A stretch of DNA of 64,000 nt from JAAUTG01 sp964458705 (GCA_964458705.1 CAYWKD010000013.1:1-64000), one strand, 5' to 3'. Shown: positions 44,997 to 53,784, counted from the stretch's first letter. A program made the numbers and translations. Notes: generated by a model from the letters alone, not told the origin.

Positions 44997-47900
44997 TTAA
45001 AAAACTGCTCCTACTTGTGCTCTACCGATATGTACTATATTTGAATCACCTGTTTTTCTACCTTCATAGCTAATATTCATCCTAAGGCTTTTGCCCAGTT
45101 GCCGATCTAAAGCAAGCGTCCAAAAATAATTCTGTCCATTGCGAAGTCCATTAAGCATATTGAAAGCTGCAGGTGTATTGGCATCGCCCTCAAAGTTGAT
45201 ATCTGCGTAAGAGAATTTTAGTTGGAAAGCCGTTACAGCACTTTGGCTAAAAGTAGCCTCCAGACTAATGTTTTGACCTAAAAGTTGTTCTTTTTCACCA
45301 TTGGTCATCAAGTCTATTTTTTCATTACCACTGTTCTCCAGGCCATAAGTCAGCATGGCTCGAACGGAGGCATTAGGTAGCCAAGTGAGCTGAGGTCGTA
45401 TCTCGAACTGTCGGATATTGTAGTTTCGATTATCAAAAAACTCTGAATTGCTTTGCCGTTGTTCCTTATTAATTTCTAGCTGTATGCTCCACTGCTGCCT
45501 AAAATTCCATCGTCCTTTCAAAAAGTACTTTTTACTTTTTCTTTCCTCAAAACCTGAGGTTAACACCTGCTTTTGTTGGCTATTTAGACTGCCTACTTGC
45601 ACATCAAAAGTAGCATTTCCTCTATTGAAAAATAATGTGTTGCGGGTGAGTGCGCTAGTGGCAACTAAGGCGGAATCTGCAATACTAAATTGAAATGGAT
45701 TCCATGCCGAAACACCTGCCAAGTCTTTCACTCGACGAACAATCCGAATGATGGATTGAGTAGAAAATTTTGATACAGCTTTGCGCCAATCCGTTTCATT
45801 GCGCCAAATCAGTTGAGGGTTGAGATTGATGCTTTGATTGTATTCTACGTTGTTACTACGAATAAATTCATCGGTGAATAGAGCAACTCGCACATAGTCC
45901 GCATTGTCTTGAAAATTAGCTACCTCAAATTCGCTCACCTGCGGAATACTATCTCGGTTGTAATCCACCCACTGGTAGTTGCCTTCGCCTTTTTGCACTT
46001 GCAAATAGTTGTACTCAATTTTAGGTTCTTGCCCAGAGCCGATTTCGTAAGTTGTTGTCGCTTTTATACTACCTTTAGCCAAATTCAATTGATGATTAAT
46101 GCGTCCTAGATAAGTTTCTTGCGGTTCAAGCTTGGAATTTTCCTGTTTAATTTCAAGGTTGCGGTAAGTTATATTCCATTGTAAACGAGAAGTACCTTTT
46201 TGTATCCAAGTTCCCGAAATATTTATCTCATCAGCAATGGCCAATTGTTCATACGCTTTGATTAACGGCTGATAATCCACTCTTTGACTCCACTGTAGTC
46301 TAGTTTGAATGGAATTAGTGTTGGGTAACTCTATTCCTAATTTATAAAGGTCATAAAAAAAACTGCTAGATTGCAAAGTGTCACTTTCAGGTGAAAAGCG
46401 ATCATTTTTTTCTCGTTCGCCATAAGCTTTCAAAGTTAAGTTACTGAGCTGTTCAAACTGCTTTTCTAATCTGATTTTGGGTCGAAAAAAAGTATTGCGC
46501 TCAAAATCTGTTGTTGATTGTAGGTGGCTTCCTTGGACATCCACTAACCAACCGGACTTGTTAAGTTGAAATTGTGAAAAGTGTTTTTTGCCTTGATAGA
46601 TGCTATCTCTACTGAAAAAACTCCATTCGTACTGCCAACTACCCCAATCCTTCTTACGAAGCGTAAGACTTGTCTTTCCAATTTGTTCATGGTTACGCTC
46701 TAGGTTATTAATATTCCAATCTCTTATAAATTCTGCGTTTCTGTATGGATTCAAGGCTTTAAAATCTTTTTGTACCCATTCAAAACTATTTGCAGTCTCA
46801 ATGTTCCATTCCTTTGTACTAAAATCAAATCTTTGACGATGTTGTGCAAAACCTGCTAAGCCAATATTATCGGCTGCATCTAAGCGGCTGAAGCGATTCA
46901 GATCGTTATTGCTCAGTGCTACTTCTGCTTGTATGATACCATTTTTTGAAATCTGGTAATCAGCGGCTAATGTTGCCATTTGCTGTTGCTGAGGTGCAGT
47001 CAGTGGAATAATGGGTTCGTAAGCCCCCTGTAGTTGTCCTGTTAAAGAGTCGGGTGCTATCCATTCATATACTCTACTATTTGCCGTTACTTGATTTTGG
47101 GAAAGGCGATAGTTACCATTTTGTTCTCCGACATTTGAGAAGCGTGCAGTTAATCGAGTATCTGGATTGTCGGTGAAAACTAAAATTGTCGCATGTTGAA
47201 GTTGATCGTTTATTTTGAACAGCGTGTCTCTTCGCTCGTACATGGCTCTTAAAGGGTCGAAGGCGTCGAGTGTATCTATGCTAGATACTACTGTAAGGTT
47301 GTCGCCAGCTCCTGCTAAAGCACTTTGCTGCACCGCTGATAACTCGCCTTCGCCCGCAGTGTTTAAGCCATCTTGCTGACTAAAAAAGTTGAATTTAAGT
47401 TTCCACTTTTCGCTTTCATAACTGGAATTGGCTGCATAGAGAGAAGTCAAATAGCTTTGATCGGTATATTCAAACTCTACAATAATGCGACTATCCTTCG
47501 TGATTAGCCTTTTGTTAGTAAAGCGTAATTCTGCTTGATCATAATTGATAGTGTAGTCTTGGTCGAAACCTCGCCTTTGTAAAATGCCATCTATGAATAC
47601 TTTTTCTGTGCCAGAAAGCACAATAATGAATCGCTCGCCTTCATTTCCGCTTAGCTTGTAAGGACCCTGATTTCCTTCAATAGCAATGATAGTATTCCGT
47701 GCAAATTTACCTCTTGAAATGGCTATACTCGCTTGGCTTTTAAGGCTACTATTTTCGTTGAGGATCAATTTGTTGCTAAAAGTAGCTCCTTGCAATTTTT
47801 TAAAGTAATTCATAAAATAACTTTCGGGGCGAGGCAGTTCATAGTCCCCTGCAATCAATTGATTAGCTCTTTGCTTGAGCTGTATAAAAATGCGGTCAAA

Positions 47901-48548
47901 CTCTTGTAATTGCTGTGTATTTCCTTCAGGCTGTATAGGTATATTTTCATCAGTTATAGCAGCGACTATTTCAATATCATTTCCTAGATTTCCAGCTAAT
48001 TGAAGATTGAAGTTAGAGTTTAGCACCAAGTTTTGGTTATTTCCAAAGGATAAGCCCCTAGAGAGTGAACCACTGTGATTGAGCGTGCCAAAATCAATTA
48101 ATTCCTCTGATTGTTCTTGAAATGGATTATAGCTAAATTTTAATATATCAGAAGCCTCCTCTGTTTTCATAGTTGTGGAGTCAAAGTGCGTTTGTGTAGC
48201 TCCCAAATTGAATGGAAGCACTCGATACTGAACGTAAAGCAAGGGAAAGTCAGCAGTTGAATCTACTTTTATTTCAATATGAGTATTTCTGATAAGATAT
48301 TGCGAAGTATCCAGAAATTCCTTCGTCAATGAACTATCACTTTTTGCTAGCTGTACTTCTACGGAATAGCTTAAGACGGTTAAAGTATCTAATTGAACCA
48401 TTCCTTTCTGAAAGAAAATGTATTTTGATCGTTGATTGGAAAGTAGGTTAGTCTGGGCAGTGAGCACTGAAGAACAGTAAAGAATAGGTACAGCTAGCCA
48501 TACTAACTTCAGAAATGAACTACGAATGTGTTGTGATTTGAAGCTCAT
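44997..48548 (-). CDS. Large Bacteroidota outer-membrane beta-barrel protein of unknown function
   Basis: An 1183-residue envelope protein. A signal peptide (about 12-31, ending LTAQ) leads to a beta-rich N-domain, then GSLSRGLSFGNNQNLVLNSNFNLQLAGNLGNDIEIVAAITDENIPIQPEGNTQQLQEFDRIFIQL, a stretch I recognise as conserved in unnamed Bacteroidota surface proteins. The rest shows alternating hydrophobic strands and ends with RMNISYEGRKTGDSN...VGAVF, a terminal Phe as in many outer-membrane barrels. SprA-like secretion proteins share the general style but are about twice as long; I do not claim that identity. A terminator-like hairpin lies in its 5' leader (48631-48650). Confidence 0.75.
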   Translation of the reverse strand: MSFKSQHIRSSFLKLVWLAVPILYCSSVLTAQTNLLSNQRSKYIFFQKGMVQLDTLTVLSYSVEVQLAKSDSSLTKEFLDTSQYLIRNTHIEIKVDSTADFPLLYVQYRVLPFNLGATQTHFDSTTMKTEEASDILKFSYNPFQEQSEELIDFGTLNHSGSLSRGLSFGNNQNLVLNSNFNLQLAGNLGNDIEIVAAITDENIPIQPEGNTQQLQEFDRIFIQLKQRANQLIAGDYELPRPESYFMNYFKKLQGATFSNKLILNENSSLKSQASIAISRGKFARNTIIAIEGNQGPYKLSGNEGERFIIVLSGTEKVFIDGILQRRGFDQDYTINYDQAELRFTNKRLITKDSRIIVEFEYTDQSYLTSLYAANSSYESEKWKLKFNFFSQQDGLNTAGEGELSAVQQSALAGAGDNLTVVSSIDTLDAFDPLRAMYERRDTLFKINDQLQHATILVFTDNPDTRLTARFSNVGEQNGNYRLSQNQVTANSRVYEWIAPDSLTGQLQGAYEPIIPLTAPQQQQMATLAADYQISKNGIIQAEVALSNNDLNRFSRLDAADNIGLAGFAQHRQRFDFSTKEWNIETANSFEWVQKDFKALNPYRNAEFIRDWNINNLERNHEQIGKTSLTLRKKDWGSWQYEWSFFSRDSIYQGKKHFSQFQLNKSGWLVDVQGSHLQSTTDFERNTFFRPKIRLEKQFEQLSNLTLKAYGEREKNDRFSPESDTLQSSSFFYDLYKLGIELPNTNSIQTRLQWSQRVDYQPLIKAYEQLAIADEINISGTWIQKGTSRLQWNITYRNLEIKQENSKLEPQETYLGRINHQLNLAKGSIKATTTYEIGSGQEPKIEYNYLQVQKGEGNYQWVDYNRDSIPQVSEFEVANFQDNADYVRVALFTDEFIRSNNVEYNQSINLNPQLIWRNETDWRKAVSKFSTQSIIRIVRRVKDLAGVSAWNPFQFSIADSALVATSALTRNTLFFNRGNATFDVQVGSLNSQQKQVLTSGFEERKSKKYFLKGRWNFRQQWSIQLEINKEQRQSNSEFFDNRNYNIRQFEIRPQLTWLPNASVRAMLTYGLENSGNEKIDLMTNGEKEQLLGQNISLEATFSQSAVTAFQLKFSYADINFEGDANTPAAFNMLNGLRNGQNYFWTLALDRQLGKSLRMNISYEGRKTGDSNIVHIGRAQVGAVF

Positions 48549-48879
48549 GGATTGCTAGATCGTCCCAAACTTACCAGCCTCTTCAACGAAAAATCGTTCT
48601 AGTTGGTACGTACAGAACAAAAAAACAGAAGCGATCTAGTGTTAGATCGCCCTGTAAAAAAGAAATCACCCGATTGTTTATCTTATGTATTTTGCGATGA
48701 AATAGACTATCGTTATCTATTTATAGAACGAAATTAAATATTATATTTCAAATTTAGAAACAAATGTTAAATTCTTATTAACATTTGGGCTTTAATTAGC
48801 AATCTAATGACAATCTATCTTGTAACATTCGTTACACCACAACTTAGCTATTTAATAACAAATTAAATTTGGTCAAACT
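48549..48879. other. Divergent 331-base intergenic region
   Basis: Apart from the hairpin at 48617-48650 I see a TAAATTTG box on the minus strand (48756-48749) that could start transcription of the barrel gene, and TAAATTTG on the + strand (48864-48871) only 8 bases before the esterase ATG, too close for an ordinary promoter. Nothing else is visible. Confidence 0.35.
48617..48650 (-). terminator. Terminator-like hairpin in the leader of the barrel gene
   Basis: GCGATCTA (48631-48638) and TAGATCGC (48643-48650) form a perfect 8-bp stem with a GTGT loop, and an outer ACAG/CTGT pairing extends it. Read on the minus strand a run of seven T follows. It lies about 70 bases before the start of the barrel gene, so it may act as an attenuator; no minus-strand gene ends here. 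Confidence 0.5.
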
Positions 48880-49770
48880 ATGAAGTATTTTATCTTTTTT
48901 ACATTATCATTACTTTGCTTACTTAATGTTAGTCTTGCACAACCTGTAATAGAAAAATCCACTTTCGAGTATGCTAGCAAAGACGGTGAACAACTCCTGC
49001 TAGATATTTATCAAACTGTTCCTTCTGATGAGGCACTACGACCTACCTTGATTTGGGTGCATGGTGGTGGTTTTAGTGGAGGTAGTCGAGATGGTGGCAT
49101 GGAAGTAAAACTAATGGAAACAATGGCTAAGTCGGGATATGTGAGCATCTCTATTTCTTATCGTTTGCTACGTAAAGGAACAGAGACAGGGTTTAGTTGT
49201 GATTGTCCAAGAGCAGATAAAATGGAAGTATTTAAGGAGAGTGCTTATGATCTTTGGGATGCTATTTACTTCATGTACAGCAATAAGAACAAATTTAAAA
49301 TTGATCCTGAGAAAATTATTGTTGGAGGTAGTAGTGCAGGAGCAGAAGTAGTTCTGAATGCTGTTTACATGAAAGATTGGCTTTTTGAGTGGCCTTCTAA
49401 ATACGATACAATACATCCTGCTTTAGTTTGGTCGCAAGCAGGTGCTGTGATAGATGCTCGTTATATTAATACTCATAATGCTATTCCTGCACTTTTATTT
49501 CATGGAACTACCGATCAACTAGTGCCTTATGCTTCTGCCCCACACCATTATTGTTCACCTGATAAGGCTGGCTATATTTGGCTAGATGGTGCCAGGACGG
49601 TTGCCGACAAGTTGAAAGCACTGGAGATTTCCTACGCTTTTCATACCTACGAAAAAGCAGGTCATGAAATTGCTGGTGTGCAATTCGACAAAATGGGAGC
49701 GATTTTAGAATTTTTCGATTTTATATTGAATAGCAAGGGACTTTGGCAATACGAATTAACTGCCCGCTAA
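48880..49770 (+). CDS. Secreted alpha/beta-hydrolase, carboxylesterase-like
   Basis: A 296-residue protein with a signal peptide (1-20, ending SLAQ). The serine-hydrolase set is intact: oxyanion loop WVHGGGFSGG, nucleophile elbow GGSSAGAE, acid FHGTTDQLVP and base KAGHEIAG. The CDCPRADK segment carries two cysteines, possibly a disulfide. It most resembles esterase/acetyl-xylan-esterase-type enzymes (BD-FAE or alpha/beta-hydrolase-3 group); the substrate is unknown. It has no glycan-degradation neighbours. Periplasmic or secreted by the leader. Confidence 0.85.
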   Translation: MKYFIFFTLSLLCLLNVSLAQPVIEKSTFEYASKDGEQLLLDIYQTVPSDEALRPTLIWVHGGGFSGGSRDGGMEVKLMETMAKSGYVSISISYRLLRKGTETGFSCDCPRADKMEVFKESAYDLWDAIYFMYSNKNKFKIDPEKIIVGGSSAGAEVVLNAVYMKDWLFEWPSKYDTIHPALVWSQAGAVIDARYINTHNAIPALLFHGTTDQLVPYASAPHHYCSPDKAGYIWLDGARTVADKLKALEISYAFHTYEKAGHEIAGVQFDKMGAILEFFDFILNSKGLWQYELTAR

Positions 49771-50151
49771 AAAAGGGTAGCGACGTATCGAGCGATACGC
49801 CGCACCCTATATAACCCCAAAAAACCAAATGAAAACAATCTACGTATAAATATCTTAAATATAATTTTCTGCTTTCAATTATGGAATCTTCAACGTTAGA
49901 ATGCTGCAAAATGTTTATTGCTAATTGTTATTTTAACATTCAGTTTAGTCGCCTATTTGACTATTTTACCTTGTTACTATTTTTAATTATTCAGTAATTA
50001 AGCATTAAATACGATTCAAGTCTAAAAACAATTTTAATGCAAAAAGTTTATTAGATAGGTTTTATTTTGAGTCAAAATATCGTAATCGCTTGTAATAATT
50101 TTCCTCCAGATGAAATATGAATGAATTATAATTTGTAATATTTATGCATTT
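49771..50151. other. 381-base intergenic region with a palindromic element
   Basis: It holds the hairpin listed at 49774-49808. The rest is AT-rich. A CATTTTTG sequence just before the fabG start (near 50147-50154) resembles the -7 box with one change and would leave about 30 bases of leader to the ATG at 50194. Nothing else is seen. Confidence 0.35.
49774..49808. repeat. Palindromic hairpin, possible REP-like element or terminator
   Basis: CGTATCG and CGATACG abut around AG, enclosed by an outer AGGGT/ACCCT pair, right after the esterase stop. It is GC-rich against its surroundings. A T-run follows only on the minus strand, where no gene ends. Only one copy is visible here, so the repeat status is a guess. 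Confidence 0.35.
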
Positions 50152-50193
50152 TTGCAAAATGAGGTTAATAACCAAAAATTAAAGCATAAGATA

Positions 50194-50937
50194 ATGAGCG
50201 GAAAACTATTAGAAGACAAAGTTGCCTTGATTACAGGAGGTTCAAGAGGTATAGGGGAGGCTATTGTAAGAAAATTTGTGGAGCAGGGTGCAAAAGTAGC
50301 CTTTACTTATCGTTCTTCAGCGGATCGTGCAAACGCAATCGTGGCTGATCTAGGTGAGCAAGTAAAGGCATATCAGTCGGATGCTGCTTCTTTTGAATCT
50401 TCAGAAGCATTGGTAAAAAAAGTATTAGATGATTTTGGTAAAATAGATATTCTTGTTAATAATGCAGGGATCACTAAAGATACGCTCATGCTACGTATGA
50501 ACGAGACCCAGTGGGATCAGGTGATTGAAACCAATTTGAAATCAGTTTTTAATATGACCAAACAAATACTACGACCTATGCTCAAAGTTCGTTCAGGCTC
50601 CATTATAAATATGAGTTCCGTAGTAGGTGTGTTCGGTAATGCAGGTCAAGCTAATTATGCTGCATCAAAAGCTGGTATAATTGGTTTTTCAAAATCAATT
50701 GCAAAAGAGGTTGGTTCAAGAGGCATACGTTGTAATGCAATAGCACCAGGCTTTATCGAAACAGAAATGACGGATGAGCTAGATGAGAAAACAAAAGAGT
50801 CTTTCCTTGCTAGCATTCCAATGAAACGATTAGGAAAAGCAGAAGAAGTAGCTGATTTATGTGTTTTCTTGGCTTCTGATAGTTCGCAGTACATCTCTGG
50901 TCAAGTTTTAAGCATTTGTGGAGGGCTAAATTGCTAG
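50194..50937 (+). CDS. fabG: 3-oxoacyl-[acyl-carrier-protein] reductase
   Basis: It reduces 3-oxoacyl-ACP with NADPH in each cycle of fatty acid elongation. The 247-residue SDR shows TGGSRGIG (about 14-21), NNAGITKD, and the catalytic set in MSSVVGVFGNAGQANYAASKAG, followed by GFIETEMTD, the typical FabG loop; it ends in SGQVLSICGGL. I use the ATG at 50194 (MSGKLLEDKVALITGG); the frame reaches a TTG at 50152 with no family support. It converges with the pdeM gene. Other fab genes are not nearby, but the full FabG pattern makes the name likely. Confidence 0.9.
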   Translation: MSGKLLEDKVALITGGSRGIGEAIVRKFVEQGAKVAFTYRSSADRANAIVADLGEQVKAYQSDAASFESSEALVKKVLDDFGKIDILVNNAGITKDTLMLRMNETQWDQVIETNLKSVFNMTKQILRPMLKVRSGSIINMSSVVGVFGNAGQANYAASKAGIIGFSKSIAKEVGSRGIRCNAIAPGFIETEMTDELDEKTKESFLASIPMKRLGKAEEVADLCVFLASDSSQYISGQVLSICGGLNC

Positions 50938-50973
50938 ACATACTTTTGGGATACTGCTTAAAAAAATAAGGCA

Positions 50974-51612
50974 TCAAGAGACATCAATAACTTGATTTTC
51001 AACGATTACGTACACCCGATCTTCTTTTTGTGGTGAAATGGTAGCAGTACCCGTGAATGCTCCAAAAGCAGGTAAGATGCCTCCATGTAAGTTAAAATAG
51101 AAACACGGTAAGCGCAGTCGTTGCTTTCCATTACCCTCCAAGCGAACGCTAGGATGAATATGTCCACCCAAGTTGTACAAGCTAGGATGAGCGGCGTTCA
51201 GGGGTTCATGTGTAAAAATAAATGGCTTCAAGACAAGCGTTGAGGTAACGTCTAATTGAGCCATCTTGTAGTATTCGGGCGGTAGAATATCGTGGTTGCC
51301 TAAAATCAATCTGAACTGAATAGCAGCATATTGCTGGATAAAATGGCACAGGTCTTCCCAGGCATCATTATAGGTAGAATGGAATAAATCACCTAAAAAG
51401 ATAACTTGCTCAGGCTGATATTCCAATAACAAACTATGCAACTTGTCCCAATTGGCTGTACTTGCATCTTTTGGTACTGCAATACCTGCTCTTCTAAAAT
51501 GTACTACTTTCCCTAGGTGCAAATCTGCGATCAGCAAGGCTGCTTTTGCTTCCCAGTAAATTGCTTTGAAAGGATGCAATTCCAATATTTCGTTGCAGAG
51601 TTCAATTTTCAT
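50974..51612 (-). CDS. pdeM: Ligase-associated DNA-damage-response endonuclease PdeM
   Basis: A 212-residue calcineurin-type metallophosphoesterase. The metal ligands are in LIADLHLGK, FLGDLFHS, ILGNHD, FTHEPL and GGHIHP, and HFRRAGIAVP plus the closing GAFTGTA match the PdeM group. In many bacteria it is beside a DNA ligase, an Lhr-like helicase and an exonuclease as a damage-response set; none of these are adjacent here. The name rests on the residue pattern, and a generic phosphodiesterase role remains possible. Confidence 0.85.
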   Translation of the reverse strand: MKIELCNEILELHPFKAIYWEAKAALLIADLHLGKVVHFRRAGIAVPKDASTANWDKLHSLLLEYQPEQVIFLGDLFHSTYNDAWEDLCHFIQQYAAIQFRLILGNHDILPPEYYKMAQLDVTSTLVLKPFIFTHEPLNAAHPSLYNLGGHIHPSVRLEGNGKQRLRLPCFYFNLHGGILPAFGAFTGTATISPQKEDRVYVIVENQVIDVS

Positions 51613-51695
51613 GTGCAGTTAGTTAAATATTAAGTATTCGATAGAACTATTGCCTCAACAGCTACATTACAAACAATAAACAAAATAATCCAACA

Positions 51696-52289
51696 ATGAA
51701 AAAGACTGGATTTTTGGTTATCTTTCTAACAATCGTGTATCCGTCATTTGCTCAAAATTCGTATTTAAATCAATTAGCCGACTGCAAAGAAAAAATAAAG
51801 GTCAATAATCCTATTCTTCGTGCGCCAATGATCGGCAATTGTCTAACGGATGTAATAGCTCCTAATTTTGAAGTGGTTTCTTTGAGCGGCGATACCATTC
51901 GACTTGTTGATTTAAGAGAACAGGTGGTTGTTATTAATTTTTGGTTCACTACCTGTCCGCCTTGCGTGGCAGAGATTCAAGGTTTAAACGAAATAGTGAC
52001 CGAATTTAAGTACAAACCTGTAACATTTATTGCCATCAGTCCAGATAGTCAAGCAACAATTGAAGCATTTATACAAAAGCATCCATTTGATTTTATTTTA
52101 ACCGCAGACACTGAATTTGTATTTAGATCAGTTTTTAATCTAAATTATGGCTTTGGATATCCTACAACTATTGTTTTAGATAAAGGAAGAAAAATCAAGA
52201 AAATTACCTCTGGCGGTAGAGTGGATGAACAGGCTACTAAGGCTATCAGAGCCACTTTGATTCCTGTAATAGAGGAATGTTTGAAGTAG
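51696..52289 (+). CDS. TlpA-family thiol-disulfide oxidoreductase
   Basis: A 197-residue exported thioredoxin-like protein with a signal peptide (1-19) and redox pair Cys87 and Cys90 in FTTCPPC, preceded by DLREQVVVINFW. The cis-proline motif lies in YGFGYPTTIVLD. It has two further cysteines (30 and 49) in a ~50-residue N-terminal extension, which could form a second disulfide. It probably keeps periplasmic thiols reduced or serves a peroxidase-like role. It stands alone before the parA locus. Confidence 0.88.
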   Translation: MKKTGFLVIFLTIVYPSFAQNSYLNQLADCKEKIKVNNPILRAPMIGNCLTDVIAPNFEVVSLSGDTIRLVDLREQVVVINFWFTTCPPCVAEIQGLNEIVTEFKYKPVTFIAISPDSQATIEAFIQKHPFDFILTADTEFVFRSVFNLNYGFGYPTTIVLDKGRKIKKITSGGRVDEQATKAIRATLIPVIEECLK

Positions 52290-52444
52290 TAATAACTAAA
52301 TAACTAAAGGTTATCAAATTTTAAAATCAATAAAATGACTTTAATGCTCACTTTCTCAAAATTGAAGCATTAGATCACTTTATGTTTATCTATTCAATAG
52401 CCTCAACAGCAAACAAAACTTGCTTTTTAAGTAAAAAGACGTAA

Positions 52445-52477
52445 TTTGTAAAAATTATAATAAAAAAATTACATTTG
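52445..52477 (+). promoter_or_regulatory. Promoter TTTG-N21-TACATTTG of parA
   Basis: TTTG (52445-52448), 21 bases and TACATTTG (52470-52477) match the Bacteroidota housekeeping promoter. It is followed by a ~35-base leader. The -7 box lies within the inverted repeat listed next. Confidence 0.7.
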
Positions 52478-52490
52478 TTCGTAATGTGAT
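52468..52490. promoter_or_regulatory. Inverted repeat over the parA promoter, probable operator
   Basis: ATTACATT (52468-52475) and AATGTGAT (52483-52490) are inverted with one mismatch and 7 bases between them. They overlap the -7 box, so a bound dimer would block transcription. The ribbon-helix-helix partner protein encoded downstream is the natural candidate. Confidence 0.5.
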
Positions 52491-52519
52491 TGCGAAATTG
52501 AACACAGAAAAAATAGTAA

Positions 52520-53269
52520 ATGGGTAGTGTTATCTCATTGATGAATCATAAAGGAGGAGTTGGAAAAACAACGAGTACTATTAATATTGGAGCAGGATTG
52601 GTAGAATTGGGTAAAAAAGTGTTGTTGTTAGATTTAGACCCACAAGCCAATTTGACCATTGCTTTTGGCATCTCTAGGCAACGTATTACGATCTATGAAT
52701 CACTAAGGGGAGAATCAGAATTAGTGCCTTTCAATGTAAAACCCCACTTGGATGTTATTACTTCTACTTTAGATCTATCAGGAGCTGAGTTGGAATTGAT
52801 AAACGAAGCGGGAAGAGAGTTCATCCTGCGAGAACTCATAGCGCCGCTGCGAGAAGAATATGATTTTATCATTATTGATTGCCCTCCATCTCTAGGCTTA
52901 CTTACCTTGAATGCTCTGACAAGTAGTGATACCGTCTTTATTCCATTGCAAACAGAATTTCTAGCCCTGCAAGGTTTGGCAAAAATTAAGCAAGTAATTG
53001 ATAAAGTGCGACTTAGGCTGAACAACAAGCTGCACATTGGTGGTGTTCTCCCTACGATGTATGATTCGAGAAAGGTGCTAAATAGAGATGTAGTAGAGAC
53101 TATTCAAAAGTATTTTGGAGATAAGGTGTTTAAGACGATGATAAGGGATAATGTCTCTTTGGCAGAAGCTCCAGCTCAACGACAAGACATTTTTGAATAC
53201 AACAAAAATAGTTCAGGTGCCGAAGACTATCTATCGCTATGCAAAGAGATTTTGGAACGACTCAACTAA
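52520..53269 (+). CDS. parA: ParA-family partition ATPase
   Basis: A 249-residue Soj-type ATPase that binds DNA non-specifically and moves a DNA-centromere complex. The deviant Walker A box is KGGVGKTT (11-18), with the second signature lysine 11; then LDLDPQANLT and Walker B FIIIDCPPSLG. It has no N-terminal helix-turn-helix, so, unlike type Ia plasmid proteins, it should not repress by itself. The downstream gene encodes an RHH protein instead of ParB. A very good promoter overlaps an inverted repeat. It lies 8-9 kb right of the candidate origin. Confidence 0.92.
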   Translation: MGSVISLMNHKGGVGKTTSTINIGAGLVELGKKVLLLDLDPQANLTIAFGISRQRITIYESLRGESELVPFNVKPHLDVITSTLDLSGAELELINEAGREFILRELIAPLREEYDFIIIDCPPSLGLLTLNALTSSDTVFIPLQTEFLALQGLAKIKQVIDKVRLRLNNKLHIGGVLPTMYDSRKVLNRDVVETIQKYFGDKVFKTMIRDNVSLAEAPAQRQDIFEYNKNSSGAEDYLSLCKEILERLN

Positions 53270-53292
53270 CCAATTGATATTGGTAGTAACAA

Positions 53293-53784
53293 ATGGCTAA
53301 AAACGTGGCAGAAGATAAAGGATTCAAGGCGGGATTGGAGAGTTTGTTTCAAGAAGCTTGGAAAGAAGATGGCTTCGAGGAAAAGAGTATTTTGTTATCC
53401 GACATAAAAGCAGCACCTAAAAAGAAGAGAAAAAACAGCAGCAGTAAAAATTTCACAGATAGCTTTAATGCTCTTTTTGAAGAAGCATTCGAAGAAACGG
53501 TTGATGAAAAAATTAAAGAACTCAAACACGGAAGTCAAGCATCTAGCAAACCAATAAATTCAACTACTAATACTGGCATAGACCAACTGATAAAAAGTAC
53601 AATCGAAACAAGCCGAGTCGAAATAAACGAGGTTCAAAACAAAAAGCGTGTTACATTCGTATTTGACAGAGATAAGCTAGATAAGCTCAAACAAATTGCA
53701 CGACTAGAAAAAACATACTTAAAAGATATTATTAACGATGTTGTTGCTTCCTTTATTCAAGAATATGAGCAGCAATTAGAGTAA
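53293..53784 (+). CDS. RHH-domain partner of ParA, probable centromere-binding/adaptor protein
   Basis: A 163-residue protein of no named family. The C-terminus (about 117-160) reads as a ribbon-helix-helix: strand KKRVTFVF, helix RDKLDKLKQIARLE, turn and helix YLKDIINDVVASFIQEYEQQ. The N-terminal half contains a repeated amphipathic motif: FKAGLESLFQEAWKE (11-25) and FTDSFNALFEEAFEE (54-68), with a basic stretch KKKRK (43-47) between. Such N-terminal elements stimulate ParA in known partition proteins. It starts 23 bases after parA in the same transcript. It is too short and different for ParB. Function is inferred. Confidence 0.7.
   Translation: MAKNVAEDKGFKAGLESLFQEAWKEDGFEEKSILLSDIKAAPKKKRKNSSSKNFTDSFNALFEEAFEETVDEKIKELKHGSQASSKPINSTTNTGIDQLIKSTIETSRVEINEVQNKKRVTFVFDRDKLDKLKQIARLEKTYLKDIINDVVASFIQEYEQQLE

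Noticed and set aside
44997..48548. SprA, the type IX secretion translocon
   Set aside because: SprA is about twice as long. The shared style of beta-rich outer-membrane sequence is not enough for the name.
52520..53784. Integrated plasmid or mobile element as the source of parA
   Set aside because: No integrase, transposase, relaxase, replication protein, direct repeats or tRNA target is seen near it, and yidC lies just downstream.
53293..53784. ParB
   Set aside because: It lacks the ParB/Srx arginine box and the helix-turn-helix; the only DNA-binding part looks like a ribbon-helix-helix.
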